Shown here in pieces: positions 45,449 to 54,889 of a stretch of DNA of 64,000 nt. Numbering within the stretch: the stretch's first letter is position 1; every line of letters begins with the position of its first letter. Below the pieces are notes generated by a model that did no database searches, was not told the origin of the DNA, and was given only the letters and a program-made list of their open reading frames with translations. The stretch lies in assembly GCF_013426895.1 (NCBI RefSeq), contig NZ_AP023174.1:2852001-2916000 (forward strand), read 5' to 3'. Position numbers and translations under genes: made by a program. The DNA is from Paraburkholderia largidicola. Lineage in GTDB: Bacteria; Pseudomonadota; Gammaproteobacteria; Burkholderiales; Burkholderiaceae.

Positions 45449-46009
45449 CTAGCGTCCGTAGCGCAGCACGGTGCTGCTCGCGGCCAGCACGTGATTCGTG
45501 ACGGCTGCGAGAAACGCGTCGTGATTGAGATTGGGCGGTAGCGCATCGGGCGCGAGATCGAGCGCGTAGACCTGCAATACATAGTGATGCGGCACGTCGC
45601 CGACGGGCGGGCAAGGTCCGTAATAACCGGGCTGCCCGGTGCGATTGATGCCGCTCACGCTGCCTGCGGGCGCCGATGCGCCATGCGGCATCGCGTTCAT
45701 CGACGCGGGTATCCCGTACAACACCCAATGGATCACGCCAATGCCCTTGGCGCCGTCGGGATCGAAGAGCGTCACCGCAAAGCTGCGCGTACCGGATGGC
45801 GTATTGCGCCATTGCACGGCGGGCGACTGATTGCCGCCGCCGCAATTGTTCACGCCGGCTGCGTGGCTCGAATCGATGGTGCCGCCGTCGGGCGTGCCCG
45901 GCGACGTCACTTCGAAAGCCTCGGCCGCCACGGCATGCGTGAAGCCCGACGAGAGCGCCATACATAGCGCCATGGCTGCGAGCCGGGTGTGAGAGATAGT
46001 TGTTTTCAT
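45449..46009 (-). CDS. YbhB/YbcL-type phosphatidylethanolamine-binding-like protein, secreted
   Basis: A 186-residue protein with a signal peptide (about residues 1-30, ending THAVAAEA) and the PEBP fold: SPAVQWRNTPSGTRSFAVTLFDPDGAKG, HWVLYGIP, and YGPCPPVGDVPHHYVLQVYALD. Bacterial members have no settled function; they resemble Raf-kinase-inhibitor proteins only in fold. It faces the aldo/keto reductase tail to tail and is otherwise not linked to its neighbours. Confidence 0.9.
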   Translation of the reverse strand: MKTTISHTRLAAMALCMALSSGFTHAVAAEAFEVTSPGTPDGGTIDSSHAAGVNNCGGGNQSPAVQWRNTPSGTRSFAVTLFDPDGAKGIGVIHWVLYGIPASMNAMPHGASAPAGSVSGINRTGQPGYYGPCPPVGDVPHHYVLQVYALDLAPDALPPNLNHDAFLAAVTNHVLAASSTVLRYGR

Positions 46010-46102
46010 GGGACGGCTCCGTCGAAAGAGATGCGGTCACGCGTTCATGACCGCATCGGAGGAAACGAACGGCCATGCCCGTTTATTCCCCCGCCCGCTC
46101 CT

Positions 46103-46912
46103 TCAACGGAATACGCCCGACTTCTGGTTCGCTTCCGGCAACTGCCGCGTTTCCCGCACCGACTTCGGATGCCAGAGCCGCGCGCCGCCTTCGATACCCG
46201 CCGCGTTCGATACGGTCGCCGCATTCGACGGCAAGTCGAACGTCAGACGCTCCGCATTGCCGCCGCCGATCCACAGCTTGTCGTAGTTGACGAGCGAAGC
46301 GAGGATGGCGATCACCTTCTCGACGCGCCGGTTCCAGCGCTTGCTGCCCACCTTCTCGCGCGCCGCATTGCCGATGTACTCGTCATACGTGCGGTCCTTG
46401 CTGACGGGATGATGCGCGAGTTCGAGATGCGGCATCAGCTCGCCGTCGCGAAAGAGCGCCGTGCCCGCGCCCGTGCCCAGCGTCAGCACGAACTCGATAC
46501 CATGCCCTTCGATCGCCGCGAAGCCCTGCATCTCGGCGTCGTTGATCATGCGCACGGGCAAGCCGCCTACACGCGCCGCCAGCTGATCTGCGAGCGCGAA
46601 GCCGCGCCAGCTCGCATCGCCGATATTCGGCGCGGTCAGCACGCAGTTATCGCGCACGACGCCTGGAAAACCGATCGACATCAAGGTCGGATGCTGCGCG
46701 TCGACGAGCGGCTGAACGAGCTTCGCCAGCGTATCGACGAGTTGCTGCGGCGTGCACGGATGCGGTGTCGCGACGCGCACGCGTTCGCTTTTCATGTCGC
46801 CGCCCGCGTCGATCACGGCCGCCTTCAACCCCGTGCCGCCGACATCGATCGCGAGTATCCGCTCGCCGTCGCTCCTGGCGCTGGGTCGTGTCTGTACTTT
46901 AGCTTTAGCCAA
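46103..46912 (-). CDS. ppgK: ROK-family glucokinase, polyphosphate-glucokinase-like
   Basis: A 269-residue sugar kinase with the phosphate motif ILAIDVGGTGLKAAVID and the second block FVLTLGTGAGTALFRDGELMPHLELAHHP, close to polyphosphate glucokinases. It should phosphorylate glucose using polyphosphate or ATP. I start it at a TTG (46912) because AGGGGG lies four to six bases upstream and the fold begins soon after; the frame is open further into zwf but without support. It follows zwf by 53 bases on the same strand, so glucose 6-phosphate made by this kinase can enter the zwf reaction. Confidence 0.82.
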   Translation of the reverse strand: MAKAKVQTRPSARSDGERILAIDVGGTGLKAAVIDAGGDMKSERVRVATPHPCTPQQLVDTLAKLVQPLVDAQHPTLMSIGFPGVVRDNCVLTAPNIGDASWRGFALADQLAARVGGLPVRMINDAEMQGFAAIEGHGIEFVLTLGTGAGTALFRDGELMPHLELAHHPVSKDRTYDEYIGNAAREKVGSKRWNRRVEKVIAILASLVNYDKLWIGGGNAERLTFDLPSNAATVSNAAGIEGGARLWHPKSVRETRQLPEANQKSGVFR

Positions 46913-46944
46913 ATCGTCCCCCTTTTCGTTTGTCGTCTGACGGA

Positions 46945-46960
46945 TCTGGACAGGTCCAGA
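46945..46960. repeat. Short palindrome between zwf and the glucokinase gene
   Basis: TCTGGAC-AG-GTCCAGA, perfect 7-base arms in the 53-base zwf-ppgK gap, just before the glucokinase ribosome site. It may be an RNA hairpin that tunes translation or a protein site; the sequence alone does not decide. Confidence 0.5.
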
Positions 46961-46965
46961 CAGCA

Positions 46966-48552
46966 CTACTCTTTGCTCTGCAACGAGCGCCACGCGCGGC
47001 CATCGCGCGCGAGCAGTTCATCGGCTTGCGCCGGCCCGCTGCTGCCCGCCGCATAGCCATGCACGGGCAACGCGCCGCCTTCGGGATGCAGCACGCGATC
47101 GACCGCGCACCATCCCGACTCGATGCTATCGGCGCGCTGGAACAGCGTCTCATCGCCGAGCATGCAGTCGTAGAGCAGCGTTTCATAGCCGACGTTCGCG
47201 CGCTCGTCGAAGAAGTCGTTGTAGTTGAACGCCGAGCGCACGGCGCCGATCTGCATCGCCGGTCCGGGCACCTTCACGTTGAAATCGAAGCGCGTGCCAT
47301 GCGCGGGATCGATGCGCAGCGTGAACACGTTCGGCGTCAACGCCTCGACGGGCGTGTCGCGAAACATCAGAAACGGCACGCGCTTGAGTTGCACGGCGAT
47401 CTCAGTGCGACGCGCAGTCATGCGCTTACCGGTGCGCAGATAGAACGGCACGCCTGCCCAGCGCCAGTTGTCGATGAATACGCGCGCGGCTGCGTAGGTT
47501 TCCGTCGTACTGTCGCGCGCGACGTCGGGTTCGTCGCGATAGCCAATGCCCGTATCGCCCTTTTCATACTGGCCGAGCACGACATCGTCGCGCTTGAGCG
47601 GCTCGATGGCGGCGAACAGTTCGGCCTTCTTGTCGCGCACGGCTTCGGCATCGAACGAATTGGGCGGCTCCAGCGCGACCATCGCGAGCAACTGGAACAG
47701 ATGATTCGGCAGCATGTCGCGGAATGCGCCCGTCTGCTCGTAGAACTTGCCGCGCCCTTCGACGCCGAGCGTTTCAGCCGCCGTGATCTGCACGCTGTCG
47801 ATATACTCGCGCCGCCACACGGGCTCGAACATCGCATTCGCGAAGCGCACGGCAAGGATGCTCTGCACGGTGTCCTTGCCGAGAAAATGATCGATGCGAT
47901 AGACCTGCGATTCGTTCGCGAAACTGAGAATGTGCGCATTGAGATCGCGCGCGGATGCGAGGTCCGTGCCGAACGGCTTTTCGATCACGAGACGCCGGAA
48001 GCTCCCCTTGCGCTGCGAGTCTTCTTTCAGCAAGCCGTGCTTGCCGAGACGCTCGACGATCGGCCTGAAAAACCGCGCGCCCACCGCGAGGTAGAAGATT
48101 GCGTTGCCGTGCGACGTTTTCTCGATGCGCTGCTTGAGCGCCTCGAATACATCGTCGGTCTCGAATTCGCCCGCCATGTACTCCATGCGCGATGAAAGCC
48201 ACTTCCAGGCTTTCTCGTCGACCTTGCCGGTATGCGCTTCGCTCGCCTTGTCGGCGGCGAACTGCTGCAGCGACTGGCCGAGATCGCCGAGCCACTCCTT
48301 CGTTTCGCGCTCACCGTGATTGACGCCGATGATGTTCATGCCATCGTCGAGCAGGCCGTCGACCGTCAGGTTGTACAGCGAGGGCGTCAGGAGCCGCTTG
48401 GTCAGATCGCCGCCCGCGCCGAAGATGACCAGCGTGCATGGCGGCGCAGGCCGCTTGCCGGCGGGACCCGCGGCGGGCGCATGCGGCCCTGCGCCGATCT
48501 TGCAGCTTGCTGACGAGGCAGTCGATGTAGCGTCGTTTGCGTCATTGGACAT
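46966..48552 (-). CDS. zwf: Glucose-6-phosphate 1-dehydrogenase
   Basis: Zwf oxidises glucose 6-phosphate to 6-phosphogluconolactone, feeding the Entner-Doudoroff and pentose phosphate routes. The 528-residue protein has the coenzyme motif FGAGGDLTKRLLTP and the active-site signature YRIDHFLGKDTVQ with VIEKPFGTDL. It carries an N-terminal extension of about 35 residues rich in Ala, Ser and Pro. Three ATGs are possible (48609, 48576, 48552); I use the last, which has GGAA seven bases upstream. It lies between the GH63 and glucokinase genes on the same strand. Confidence 0.95.
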   Translation of the reverse strand: MSNDANDATSTASSASCKIGAGPHAPAAGPAGKRPAPPCTLVIFGAGGDLTKRLLTPSLYNLTVDGLLDDGMNIIGVNHGERETKEWLGDLGQSLQQFAADKASEAHTGKVDEKAWKWLSSRMEYMAGEFETDDVFEALKQRIEKTSHGNAIFYLAVGARFFRPIVERLGKHGLLKEDSQRKGSFRRLVIEKPFGTDLASARDLNAHILSFANESQVYRIDHFLGKDTVQSILAVRFANAMFEPVWRREYIDSVQITAAETLGVEGRGKFYEQTGAFRDMLPNHLFQLLAMVALEPPNSFDAEAVRDKKAELFAAIEPLKRDDVVLGQYEKGDTGIGYRDEPDVARDSTTETYAAARVFIDNWRWAGVPFYLRTGKRMTARRTEIAVQLKRVPFLMFRDTPVEALTPNVFTLRIDPAHGTRFDFNVKVPGPAMQIGAVRSAFNYNDFFDERANVGYETLLYDCMLGDETLFQRADSIESGWCAVDRVLHPEGGALPVHGYAAGSSGPAQADELLARDGRAWRSLQSKE

Positions 48553-48607
48553 GGCAGTGTTCCATGAATGAGCCATACGGTTGGCGATATCTGAAAGACC
48601 CGCCGTC

Positions 48608-48637
48608 ATGCCGCACAGTTCAATCGAACTGCGGCAT
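48608..48637 (-). repeat. Stem-loop between the GH63 gene and zwf
   Basis: ATGCCG-CA-CAGTTC (48608-48621) pairs with GAACTG-CGGCAT (48626-48637): 12 bp with a two-base bulge and a four-base loop. No T run follows, so it is more likely an mRNA-processing or stability element than a terminator. Confidence 0.6.
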
Positions 48638-48656
48638 CAGCTGCGGGCAGCGCGAC

Positions 48657-51389
48657 CTATTTCACCGACGCCGCCACTTCGGCGTCCTGCGTCTCGCCCG
48701 CCGCAGGCACGGAGCCCGAGCTTGCGAGTTCGCGCGGCTGCAGCAGCAACGCGACGAGACCCGACCATCCCGTCTGATGCGACGCGCCCACGCCGCGTCC
48801 GTTATCGCCATGAAAGTATTCGTGAAAGAGTACGAGATCCTGCGAGCGCGGGTCCGCCTGCAACAGCGGATACGCGGCCATTACCGGACGTTCGTTGTTC
48901 TTGTCCTTCAGGAACAGCGTGGTCGTGCGATGCGCGAGCGCGTCGGCGATTTCGGACAATGAAAGCTGCTTGCCCGATCCCGTCGGGTACTCGACGCGAA
49001 AATCGTCGCCGTAATAGCGATGAAATTCATACAGCGACTCGATCAGCAGATAGTTGACGGGCATCCAGACCGGCCCGCGCCAGTTCGAATTGCCGCCGAA
49101 TACGCGCGAATCCGATTCGGCGGGCAAGTACTTCACACAGAAGCTCTGGCCATTGTGCTGATACACATACGGTTGATCGCGATGCACACGCGACAGTGCG
49201 CGTATGCCGTGGTCGGACAGGAACTCGGCTTCGTCGAGCGCGCGCTTGAGCAGCGCTTTCATCCGATGCCCGCGCAACAGCGAAAGCAGCAGGCTGTTGC
49301 CGCGCCCCGGCTCGTTCCAGCGCGACACCAGCCGCGCGAGATCGGGCTTGTTGCGCAGGAACCAGACGAGGCGGTCGCGCAGACCGGGCAGCGAGCCATG
49401 CAGACGCTCTTCGAGCACATGTACGGCAATTAGCGGAATCAGGCCGACAATCGAGCGCACCCGCATCGGCACATTAGAGCCGTCGGGCAGGCGCAGCTTG
49501 TCATAGAAGAATTCGTCCTCGCTGTCCCACAGGCCCGTATCGCAGTTGTCTTCGCAACTCACCGCCTGCGCGATATACAGGAAGTGCTCGAAGAACTTCA
49601 CGCCAATATCGACGAACACATGGTTCGCAAACGCGAGTTCAAGCGCGATGCGCATCAGGTCGAGCGCATACGCGGCCATCCATGCGGTGCCGTCGGCCTG
49701 ATCGATATGGCCGCCCGTCGGCAGCGGCGACGAACGGTCGAAAATGCCGACGTTGTCGAGTCCGAGAAAACCGCCCTGGAAGATATTGCGGCCGTCAGCG
49801 TCTTTGCGGTTCACCCACCACGCGAAGTTGAGCAGCAGCTTGTGGAAGACCAGTTCGAGAAAATCGCGGTCGCCCTTGCCCGTCAGCGCGCGATCGATTT
49901 CATACACACGCCACGCCGCCCATGCATGCACGGGCGGATTGGCATCGCTGAACGCCCATTCGTAGGCGGGGATCTGCCCGTTTGGGTGCATGTAGCGATC
50001 CTTCACGAGCAGCAGCAACTGGCGCTTCGCAAACGCAGGATCGATCAGCGCAAATGCGGCGGCATGAAACGCGAGATCCCATGACGCGTACCACGGATAC
50101 TCCCACTTGTCGGGCATCGACACGATGTCCGCGTTGCACAAGTGCCGCCAGTCGCGATTGCGTCCCTGCTTGCGCGATGCGGGCGGCGTCGGCTGCGAAG
50201 GGTCGCCGTCCATCCAGCGCTCGACGTCGAACTGGTAGTACTGCTTCGACCACAGCATGCCCGCCAGCGCCTGGCGCTGCACGAGGCGCTCGTCCATGCC
50301 TTCGATATGGTGCTGCAACGCCGCATAGAACGCATCGGCTTCAGCGATGCGCTGCGCGAACAGTTGCTCGGCATCGAGCGGTGTTTCATCGGGACAGAAC
50401 TCGGGACGCCAACGCAGATAGACGACAGCCGTGCCATGGGGCGGCAGATTCAGCGGTACGTGCGCAGCCGCTTTGGTGCCCGCGTCGCGACGGATCGCGT
50501 CGGCGTCGCCATGTACGAGGTAGTCGTTGAAGCCGTCCTTGAACGGGCCTTCGGCCTCCATGTTGAAATGGCGCCGTACATTCGTATCGTTCTCGCAGAA
50601 CAGCCATTCGAAAACAGTCGTATCGGGCGACCATGCCGTCGCCACCATCGGCTCGTGTCCGGGGTGCGTGCCGAGCAGACGCGTGACGCCGTGCACCGTT
50701 TCCTTCGTGAGCTTCGGGCGCTCGTCGTTCTCCTTCCACGACCATTTGTTGCGTGCCCAGATTTGCGGCAGCAGATCGAGACAGGCGGATTCGTCCGCCC
50801 GGTTCTCGACGGTGACGCGCATCACGATGTCTTCGGGCGTGTTCTTTGCGTACTCGACGGTCACGTCGAAATAGCGCAAGTCGTCGAAGATGCCTGTATC
50901 AAGTACTTCATATTCCGGCAGGTCCGCGCCGCGCCGCCGGTTCTCTTCGACGAGATCCTGATACGGAAACGCGCCATGCGGGTACTTGTAGAGCATCCGC
51001 ATATACGAATGCGTCGGCGTGCCGTCGAGATAGAAATACAGTTCCTTGACGTCCTCGCCGTGATTGCCTTCCTGGTTCGTGAGGCCGAACAGGCGTTCCT
51101 TGAGGATGGGATCGGCGCGGTTCCACATGGCGATGGACACGCACCAGTTCAACGTGTCGTCGCCGAAACCCGCGATGCCGTCCTCACCCCAGCGGTAGGC
51201 GCGGCTGCGGGCGTGATCGTGAGGAAAATAGTCCCAAGCGGTGCCGTTCGGGCTGTAATCCTCGCGCACGGTGCCCCACTGACGCTCGCTCAGATAGGGA
51301 CCCCAGCGCTGCCATCGCGCGCACTCGCTGGAGTGCAGACGTATTCCTTCGACGGTGGCAAGCAGGTTTCCGGCGCGCAGCGGAGGCAT
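48657..51389 (-). CDS. GH63-type glucosidase
   Basis: A 910-residue protein that matches the large bacterial glucosidase group related to family 63 (alpha/alpha)6-barrel enzymes. Recognisable parts are the N-terminal EDYSPNGTAWDYFPHDHARSRAYRWGEDG region, WYASWDLAFHAAAFALIDP, IFQGGFLGLDNVGIFDRS, DGTAWMAAYALDLMRIALELA and NWRGPVWMPVNYLLIESL. It has no signal peptide and is presumed to hydrolyse glucosides in the cytoplasm; the bond and substrate are not known. The start at 51389 is chosen for its GAGG site; the open frame upstream overlaps the preceding gene. It is 34 bases downstream of a debranching-type enzyme. Confidence 0.85.
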   Translation of the reverse strand: MPPLRAGNLLATVEGIRLHSSECARWQRWGPYLSERQWGTVREDYSPNGTAWDYFPHDHARSRAYRWGEDGIAGFGDDTLNWCVSIAMWNRADPILKERLFGLTNQEGNHGEDVKELYFYLDGTPTHSYMRMLYKYPHGAFPYQDLVEENRRRGADLPEYEVLDTGIFDDLRYFDVTVEYAKNTPEDIVMRVTVENRADESACLDLLPQIWARNKWSWKENDERPKLTKETVHGVTRLLGTHPGHEPMVATAWSPDTTVFEWLFCENDTNVRRHFNMEAEGPFKDGFNDYLVHGDADAIRRDAGTKAAAHVPLNLPPHGTAVVYLRWRPEFCPDETPLDAEQLFAQRIAEADAFYAALQHHIEGMDERLVQRQALAGMLWSKQYYQFDVERWMDGDPSQPTPPASRKQGRNRDWRHLCNADIVSMPDKWEYPWYASWDLAFHAAAFALIDPAFAKRQLLLLVKDRYMHPNGQIPAYEWAFSDANPPVHAWAAWRVYEIDRALTGKGDRDFLELVFHKLLLNFAWWVNRKDADGRNIFQGGFLGLDNVGIFDRSSPLPTGGHIDQADGTAWMAAYALDLMRIALELAFANHVFVDIGVKFFEHFLYIAQAVSCEDNCDTGLWDSEDEFFYDKLRLPDGSNVPMRVRSIVGLIPLIAVHVLEERLHGSLPGLRDRLVWFLRNKPDLARLVSRWNEPGRGNSLLLSLLRGHRMKALLKRALDEAEFLSDHGIRALSRVHRDQPYVYQHNGQSFCVKYLPAESDSRVFGGNSNWRGPVWMPVNYLLIESLYEFHRYYGDDFRVEYPTGSGKQLSLSEIADALAHRTTTLFLKDKNNERPVMAAYPLLQADPRSQDLVLFHEYFHGDNGRGVGASHQTGWSGLVALLLQPRELASSGSVPAAGETQDAEVAASVK

Positions 51390-51423
51390 GGCAGCGTCCT
51401 CGTCTCTCGTGTGACGGTGGGAG

Positions 51424-53430
51424 TCACATCGTAGCGCGGTTTGGGGTGTTCGCGTCGGGGAGGTTGGCATGGGCACCTTCGCCCAACAAAACCCCCAAAC
51501 GCACCCGCTCCCCCAGCGACCACGCCTGAAACGGCGTGCCGCCCGGCGCGTGTGGTGCGTCGCCCTCCGCGACTTCCGAGATGTGATCGAGGCCCGCGCG
51601 ATCCAGATGCGCGTCGAGCGGCGCGAGAAAGCGCGTGCGCGCCGCGCTGCGGGCCGACTCATCGGGACGTTGCACGCGCAGCCATGCCTCGACGAATGGC
51701 CCGAGCAACCATGGCCACACTGTCCCCTGGTGATACGCACCGTCGCGCTCGAACGGCGCGCCCGCATAGCGCCCGCGATACGCCGGATCTTCCGGCGACA
51801 ACGTGCGCAAACCCAGCGGCGTCAGCAGATGCGCTTCGACCTGCGCAACAATGGCGCGCGCCGTTTCACCTTCGACCAGCGCAAACGGCAAGCCGCCTGC
51901 CGCGAAAATCTGATTGGGCCGGATCGATCTGTCGGCCGTGCCGGACACATGGTCGACGTCGACGTTATCGAACAGCGCGCCCGTTTGCGAATCGACGAAG
52001 CGTTGCGCAAACGAGGCCGCCACACGCCCCGCAGCTTCAGTCCATCGCGCGTTCCACTGTGCTGCAATGCGCAATGCGTTGAACCACAACGCCTGGACTT
52101 CAACCGGCTTGCCGATGCGCGGCGTCACCACCCAGTCGCCGACCTTCGCATCCATCCACGTGAGCTGCACGCCGGGCACGCCCGCGCGCAGCAGGCCATC
52201 GTCGTCGGCGCGGATGCCGTAGCGCGTGCCTTGTGTGTAGCCGGCCAGGATCGTATCGACGGCTTCCTGCAGGCGCGCGCGCGTCGTATCCGATGCATGC
52301 CCTGTCGCCAGATAGTCGTGCACGGCAATCGCAAACCAGAGCGACGCATCGACCGAGTTGTATTCCGGCTCGTCGCCGTAATCGGGAAAGCGGTTCGGAC
52401 ACATGCCTTGCGAAATCGTGCCCGCCCAGGCGAGGAGGATCGACTCGGCTTCCGCGAGCCGCCCCGTGGCGATCAGCAGTCCGCGCATCGCGATGAACGT
52501 ATCGCGGCCCCAGTCGGTGAACCACGGAAAACCGGCGACGATCGTGCGGCCCGCCGAACGCGCAACGACATAGACATCAGCGGACCGATGCAGGCGCGAA
52601 GCGAAAGAAACACGGCGATTCGTTTCGGTCTCGGCAAGTGCGTTCGCGTGTTCCATCGCGGCGGCGTGCGCAACAGGCGACGACTGGTTCGCCACGTCCG
52701 CGCTCAATATCATGACGGCCGCATCCGAACGAACATCGAACGTGAACACGCCGGGCGTCGCAAGGTCTTCTGTGAAGTCGAGGCCACGCTCACGTTCGCG
52801 CACGTAGCAGAAGTTGCGATACCAGTCGGGTGCGTGCTCATACGCGCCGTTCGTGACGACGCGAATCACAGGCAGATCGTGATACGGCTGCCACGCCACA
52901 TGTTCGCCATCGACAGAAGCAGAAAAATCGAAAGCGCCGTTCTCGTGATGCAGCGCGTGATAATCGCGGCCCGACAGTAACGGACGAACGTGCAGCGTGA
53001 TCGCATCGTCGCCCTTCGCTTCGCCATCGTTGAGAGCCACGCGCCAGCGCAACACCGTTTCGCAGGTCGCTTTCGCGACGAACGTTTCCGCGATCACACA
53101 CGTCTGCGCATCGATGCGAAAACGCCATGTCGGCCACGGCGTCGTATCGAACGAGATCAGACTCGCAGCAATGTCGGGATAGACGATATCGGGCGCGTAA
53201 CGCTGCATCGACAGCGGCGTGCGCACGCCCTTCGTCTCGATCCACGCCTCGATGCCGTTGACGAGCACGATACGGCCCGCTGGCGCACGCGTCGCCGTCA
53301 GCAGCAGTGCGTGATAGCGGCGCGTGCGCAGCATGCCGAGCGTGCCCGACGCAAAGCCGCCAAAGCCGTCGGCCTCGAGCCATTCGTCTTCCAGCCGTTC
53401 GTGATCGAAAGGAGATTCGACGCGTGTCAT
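51424..53430 (-). CDS. Amylo-alpha-1,6-glucosidase-type (glycogen-debranching) enzyme
   Basis: A 668-residue protein of the archaeal/bacterial debranching type (GH133-like): N-terminal FGGFASGTLGMLRTRRYHALL, then the (alpha/alpha)6 domain with FPWFTDWGRDTFIAMRGLL, PEYNSVDASLWFAIAVHDYL and GAYHQGTVWPWLLGPFVEA. It is predicted to hydrolyse alpha-1,6 branch glucose. No signal peptide. It is the first gene of the run debranching enzyme, GH63 glucosidase, zwf, glucokinase. The GTGTCATCGC context gives an ATG with GGAG-like sequence upstream weak. The 79 bases to the kinase gene before it may hold the promoter. Confidence 0.9.
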   Translation of the reverse strand: MTRVESPFDHERLEDEWLEADGFGGFASGTLGMLRTRRYHALLLTATRAPAGRIVLVNGIEAWIETKGVRTPLSMQRYAPDIVYPDIAASLISFDTTPWPTWRFRIDAQTCVIAETFVAKATCETVLRWRVALNDGEAKGDDAITLHVRPLLSGRDYHALHHENGAFDFSASVDGEHVAWQPYHDLPVIRVVTNGAYEHAPDWYRNFCYVRERERGLDFTEDLATPGVFTFDVRSDAAVMILSADVANQSSPVAHAAAMEHANALAETETNRRVSFASRLHRSADVYVVARSAGRTIVAGFPWFTDWGRDTFIAMRGLLIATGRLAEAESILLAWAGTISQGMCPNRFPDYGDEPEYNSVDASLWFAIAVHDYLATGHASDTTRARLQEAVDTILAGYTQGTRYGIRADDDGLLRAGVPGVQLTWMDAKVGDWVVTPRIGKPVEVQALWFNALRIAAQWNARWTEAAGRVAASFAQRFVDSQTGALFDNVDVDHVSGTADRSIRPNQIFAAGGLPFALVEGETARAIVAQVEAHLLTPLGLRTLSPEDPAYRGRYAGAPFERDGAYHQGTVWPWLLGPFVEAWLRVQRPDESARSAARTRFLAPLDAHLDRAGLDHISEVAEGDAPHAPGGTPFQAWSLGERVRLGVLLGEGAHANLPDANTPNRATM

Positions 53431-53509
53431 CGCAGTGGCCGCCGTGCACGGGCGACGGGATCAGGACAGCCGACAGATTAGCCGCTCGCACATGAAATGT
53501 CTTGTGCGT

Positions 53510-54889
53510 TCAGCCGGCCGCGGCCTTGGACTGCTCGCCCGCCCCTGCCGTGCCCGAATCGCGCTGGATCGGAAGCACGGCCCACACTTCCAGGCCGCCG
53601 CCATCGCGCGGATGGAACTCCAGCGTGCCGCCATGCAGCCTCGCAATGCGTTCGACGATAGCCAGCCCCAACCCCGTCCCGCCCGTTTTGCCATGCGCGT
53701 TCTTGCCGCGCTGGAATGGCGCCTTGAGCCGTTCCAGTTCTTCAGCGCTCAAGCCTTTACCGCGATCGGCGACGGCCACATGGATCGCGTGCGCGTCTGC
53801 CCACGTCCTCACGGCGAGTCCCGTTTGCCCGTACACGACGGCGTTCTGCATCAGATTCATCACGAGCCGCATCATCGTGATGGGCCGGAACGCGTGCTCG
53901 GGCAGTTCGCCCAGTTGCAGATCGAACTCGTGTCCAAGGCCCGCGAAGTCCGCGGCAAGCTGGCTGATCAGCGCGTTCAGGTCGCCCGACTGCGGCGTCT
54001 CGCGTTCGCCGCTGCCCGCGTAGTCCATGAACTGCTGAAGGATCGTATCGATCTGATCCAGATACGATTCCGCCGCGCCGATGAAAGCTTCGTCGCCATT
54101 CGTGTCGTTCGCCATGGCCATCGCGAGACGCAGCTTGGTCAGCGGCGTGCGGATGTCGTGCGAAATGCCTGCGAGCATCAGCGCGCGCGTCGCTTCCGCC
54201 TGTTGCAACGCCTGCGTCATCTGGTTGAACGCGCCGCTCACCTGCGCGATTTCCGTCGGACCGTCGACGGGTAAAGGCGGCGGGACTTCCCCCGCGCTCA
54301 CGCGGCGCGCCGCTTGCGCAAGGTCTTGCAATGGACGGTTCAGATGCGCCTGTAGTGCGAAGCCCGTCAACGCAGCAAGCATGGCCAGTCCGATCGATAG
54401 CAACACCGCCGTCAGCATGCCGCCGCCCTGCGCTTCTTCCGGCACCTGCAAGCCGATCCAGTAAGGCGTGCCCGCCACATGCATGCGGATCCACATGCGC
54501 GGATGCGGTGCACCTTGCCAGCGTACTTCGGTGCCGGCAGGCAGGTAGCGGTGCAGCGTATCCAGAAACGTCGCCAGCTGATAGGTCCGGTAGAACGCGA
54601 GCAGCCGCACGCGCGGCTCGGACACGGCTTCCGCTGGCGGCTCGCTGCGCGCGTCGAGCCGCGCGACGAGCGTGTCGCGCGCGTCCACGGGCGACGCGGC
54701 GAGCGCGTTGTCCAGCGTCTTGATGTACGTGCCGAACACGGCCGCGGCGCGTTCGACGCGCGGCTTCTGCACGTAATGAATCAGCACGCTCAACGAGCAC
54801 ACCTGGGTGAAGGCAACAAGCACGATCAGCAGCGCGATGTTGCGTGCAAGCACGCTGCGCGGCAGCAGGCGCGACATGCGCGTGCTCAT
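53510..54889 (-). CDS. EnvZ-type membrane sensor histidine kinase
   Basis: A 459-residue inner-membrane kinase. Two spans (about residues 15-37 and 158-180) flank a periplasmic sensor of about 120 residues; HAMP follows (FALQAHLNRPLQDLAQAARRVSAG), then the His in AGISHDIRTPLTKLRLAM and ATPase boxes ending GGTGLGLAIVERIARLHGG. The pattern GISHDIRTPLTRLR is that of EnvZ. It overlaps the response regulator gene by four bases (ATGA), so the pair is coupled. Beyond 54889 the frame continues but overlaps the regulator, so I start there. Confidence 0.93.
   Translation of the reverse strand: MSTRMSRLLPRSVLARNIALLIVLVAFTQVCSLSVLIHYVQKPRVERAAAVFGTYIKTLDNALAASPVDARDTLVARLDARSEPPAEAVSEPRVRLLAFYRTYQLATFLDTLHRYLPAGTEVRWQGAPHPRMWIRMHVAGTPYWIGLQVPEEAQGGGMLTAVLLSIGLAMLAALTGFALQAHLNRPLQDLAQAARRVSAGEVPPPLPVDGPTEIAQVSGAFNQMTQALQQAEATRALMLAGISHDIRTPLTKLRLAMAMANDTNGDEAFIGAAESYLDQIDTILQQFMDYAGSGERETPQSGDLNALISQLAADFAGLGHEFDLQLGELPEHAFRPITMMRLVMNLMQNAVVYGQTGLAVRTWADAHAIHVAVADRGKGLSAEELERLKAPFQRGKNAHGKTGGTGLGLAIVERIARLHGGTLEFHPRDGGGLEVWAVLPIQRDSGTAGAGEQSKAAAG

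Noticed and set aside
46913..46993. Longer N-terminus for the glucokinase, starting inside zwf
   Set aside because: It would overlap the zwf coding end, and a strong ribosome site lies before the TTG at 46912, where the kinase fold begins.
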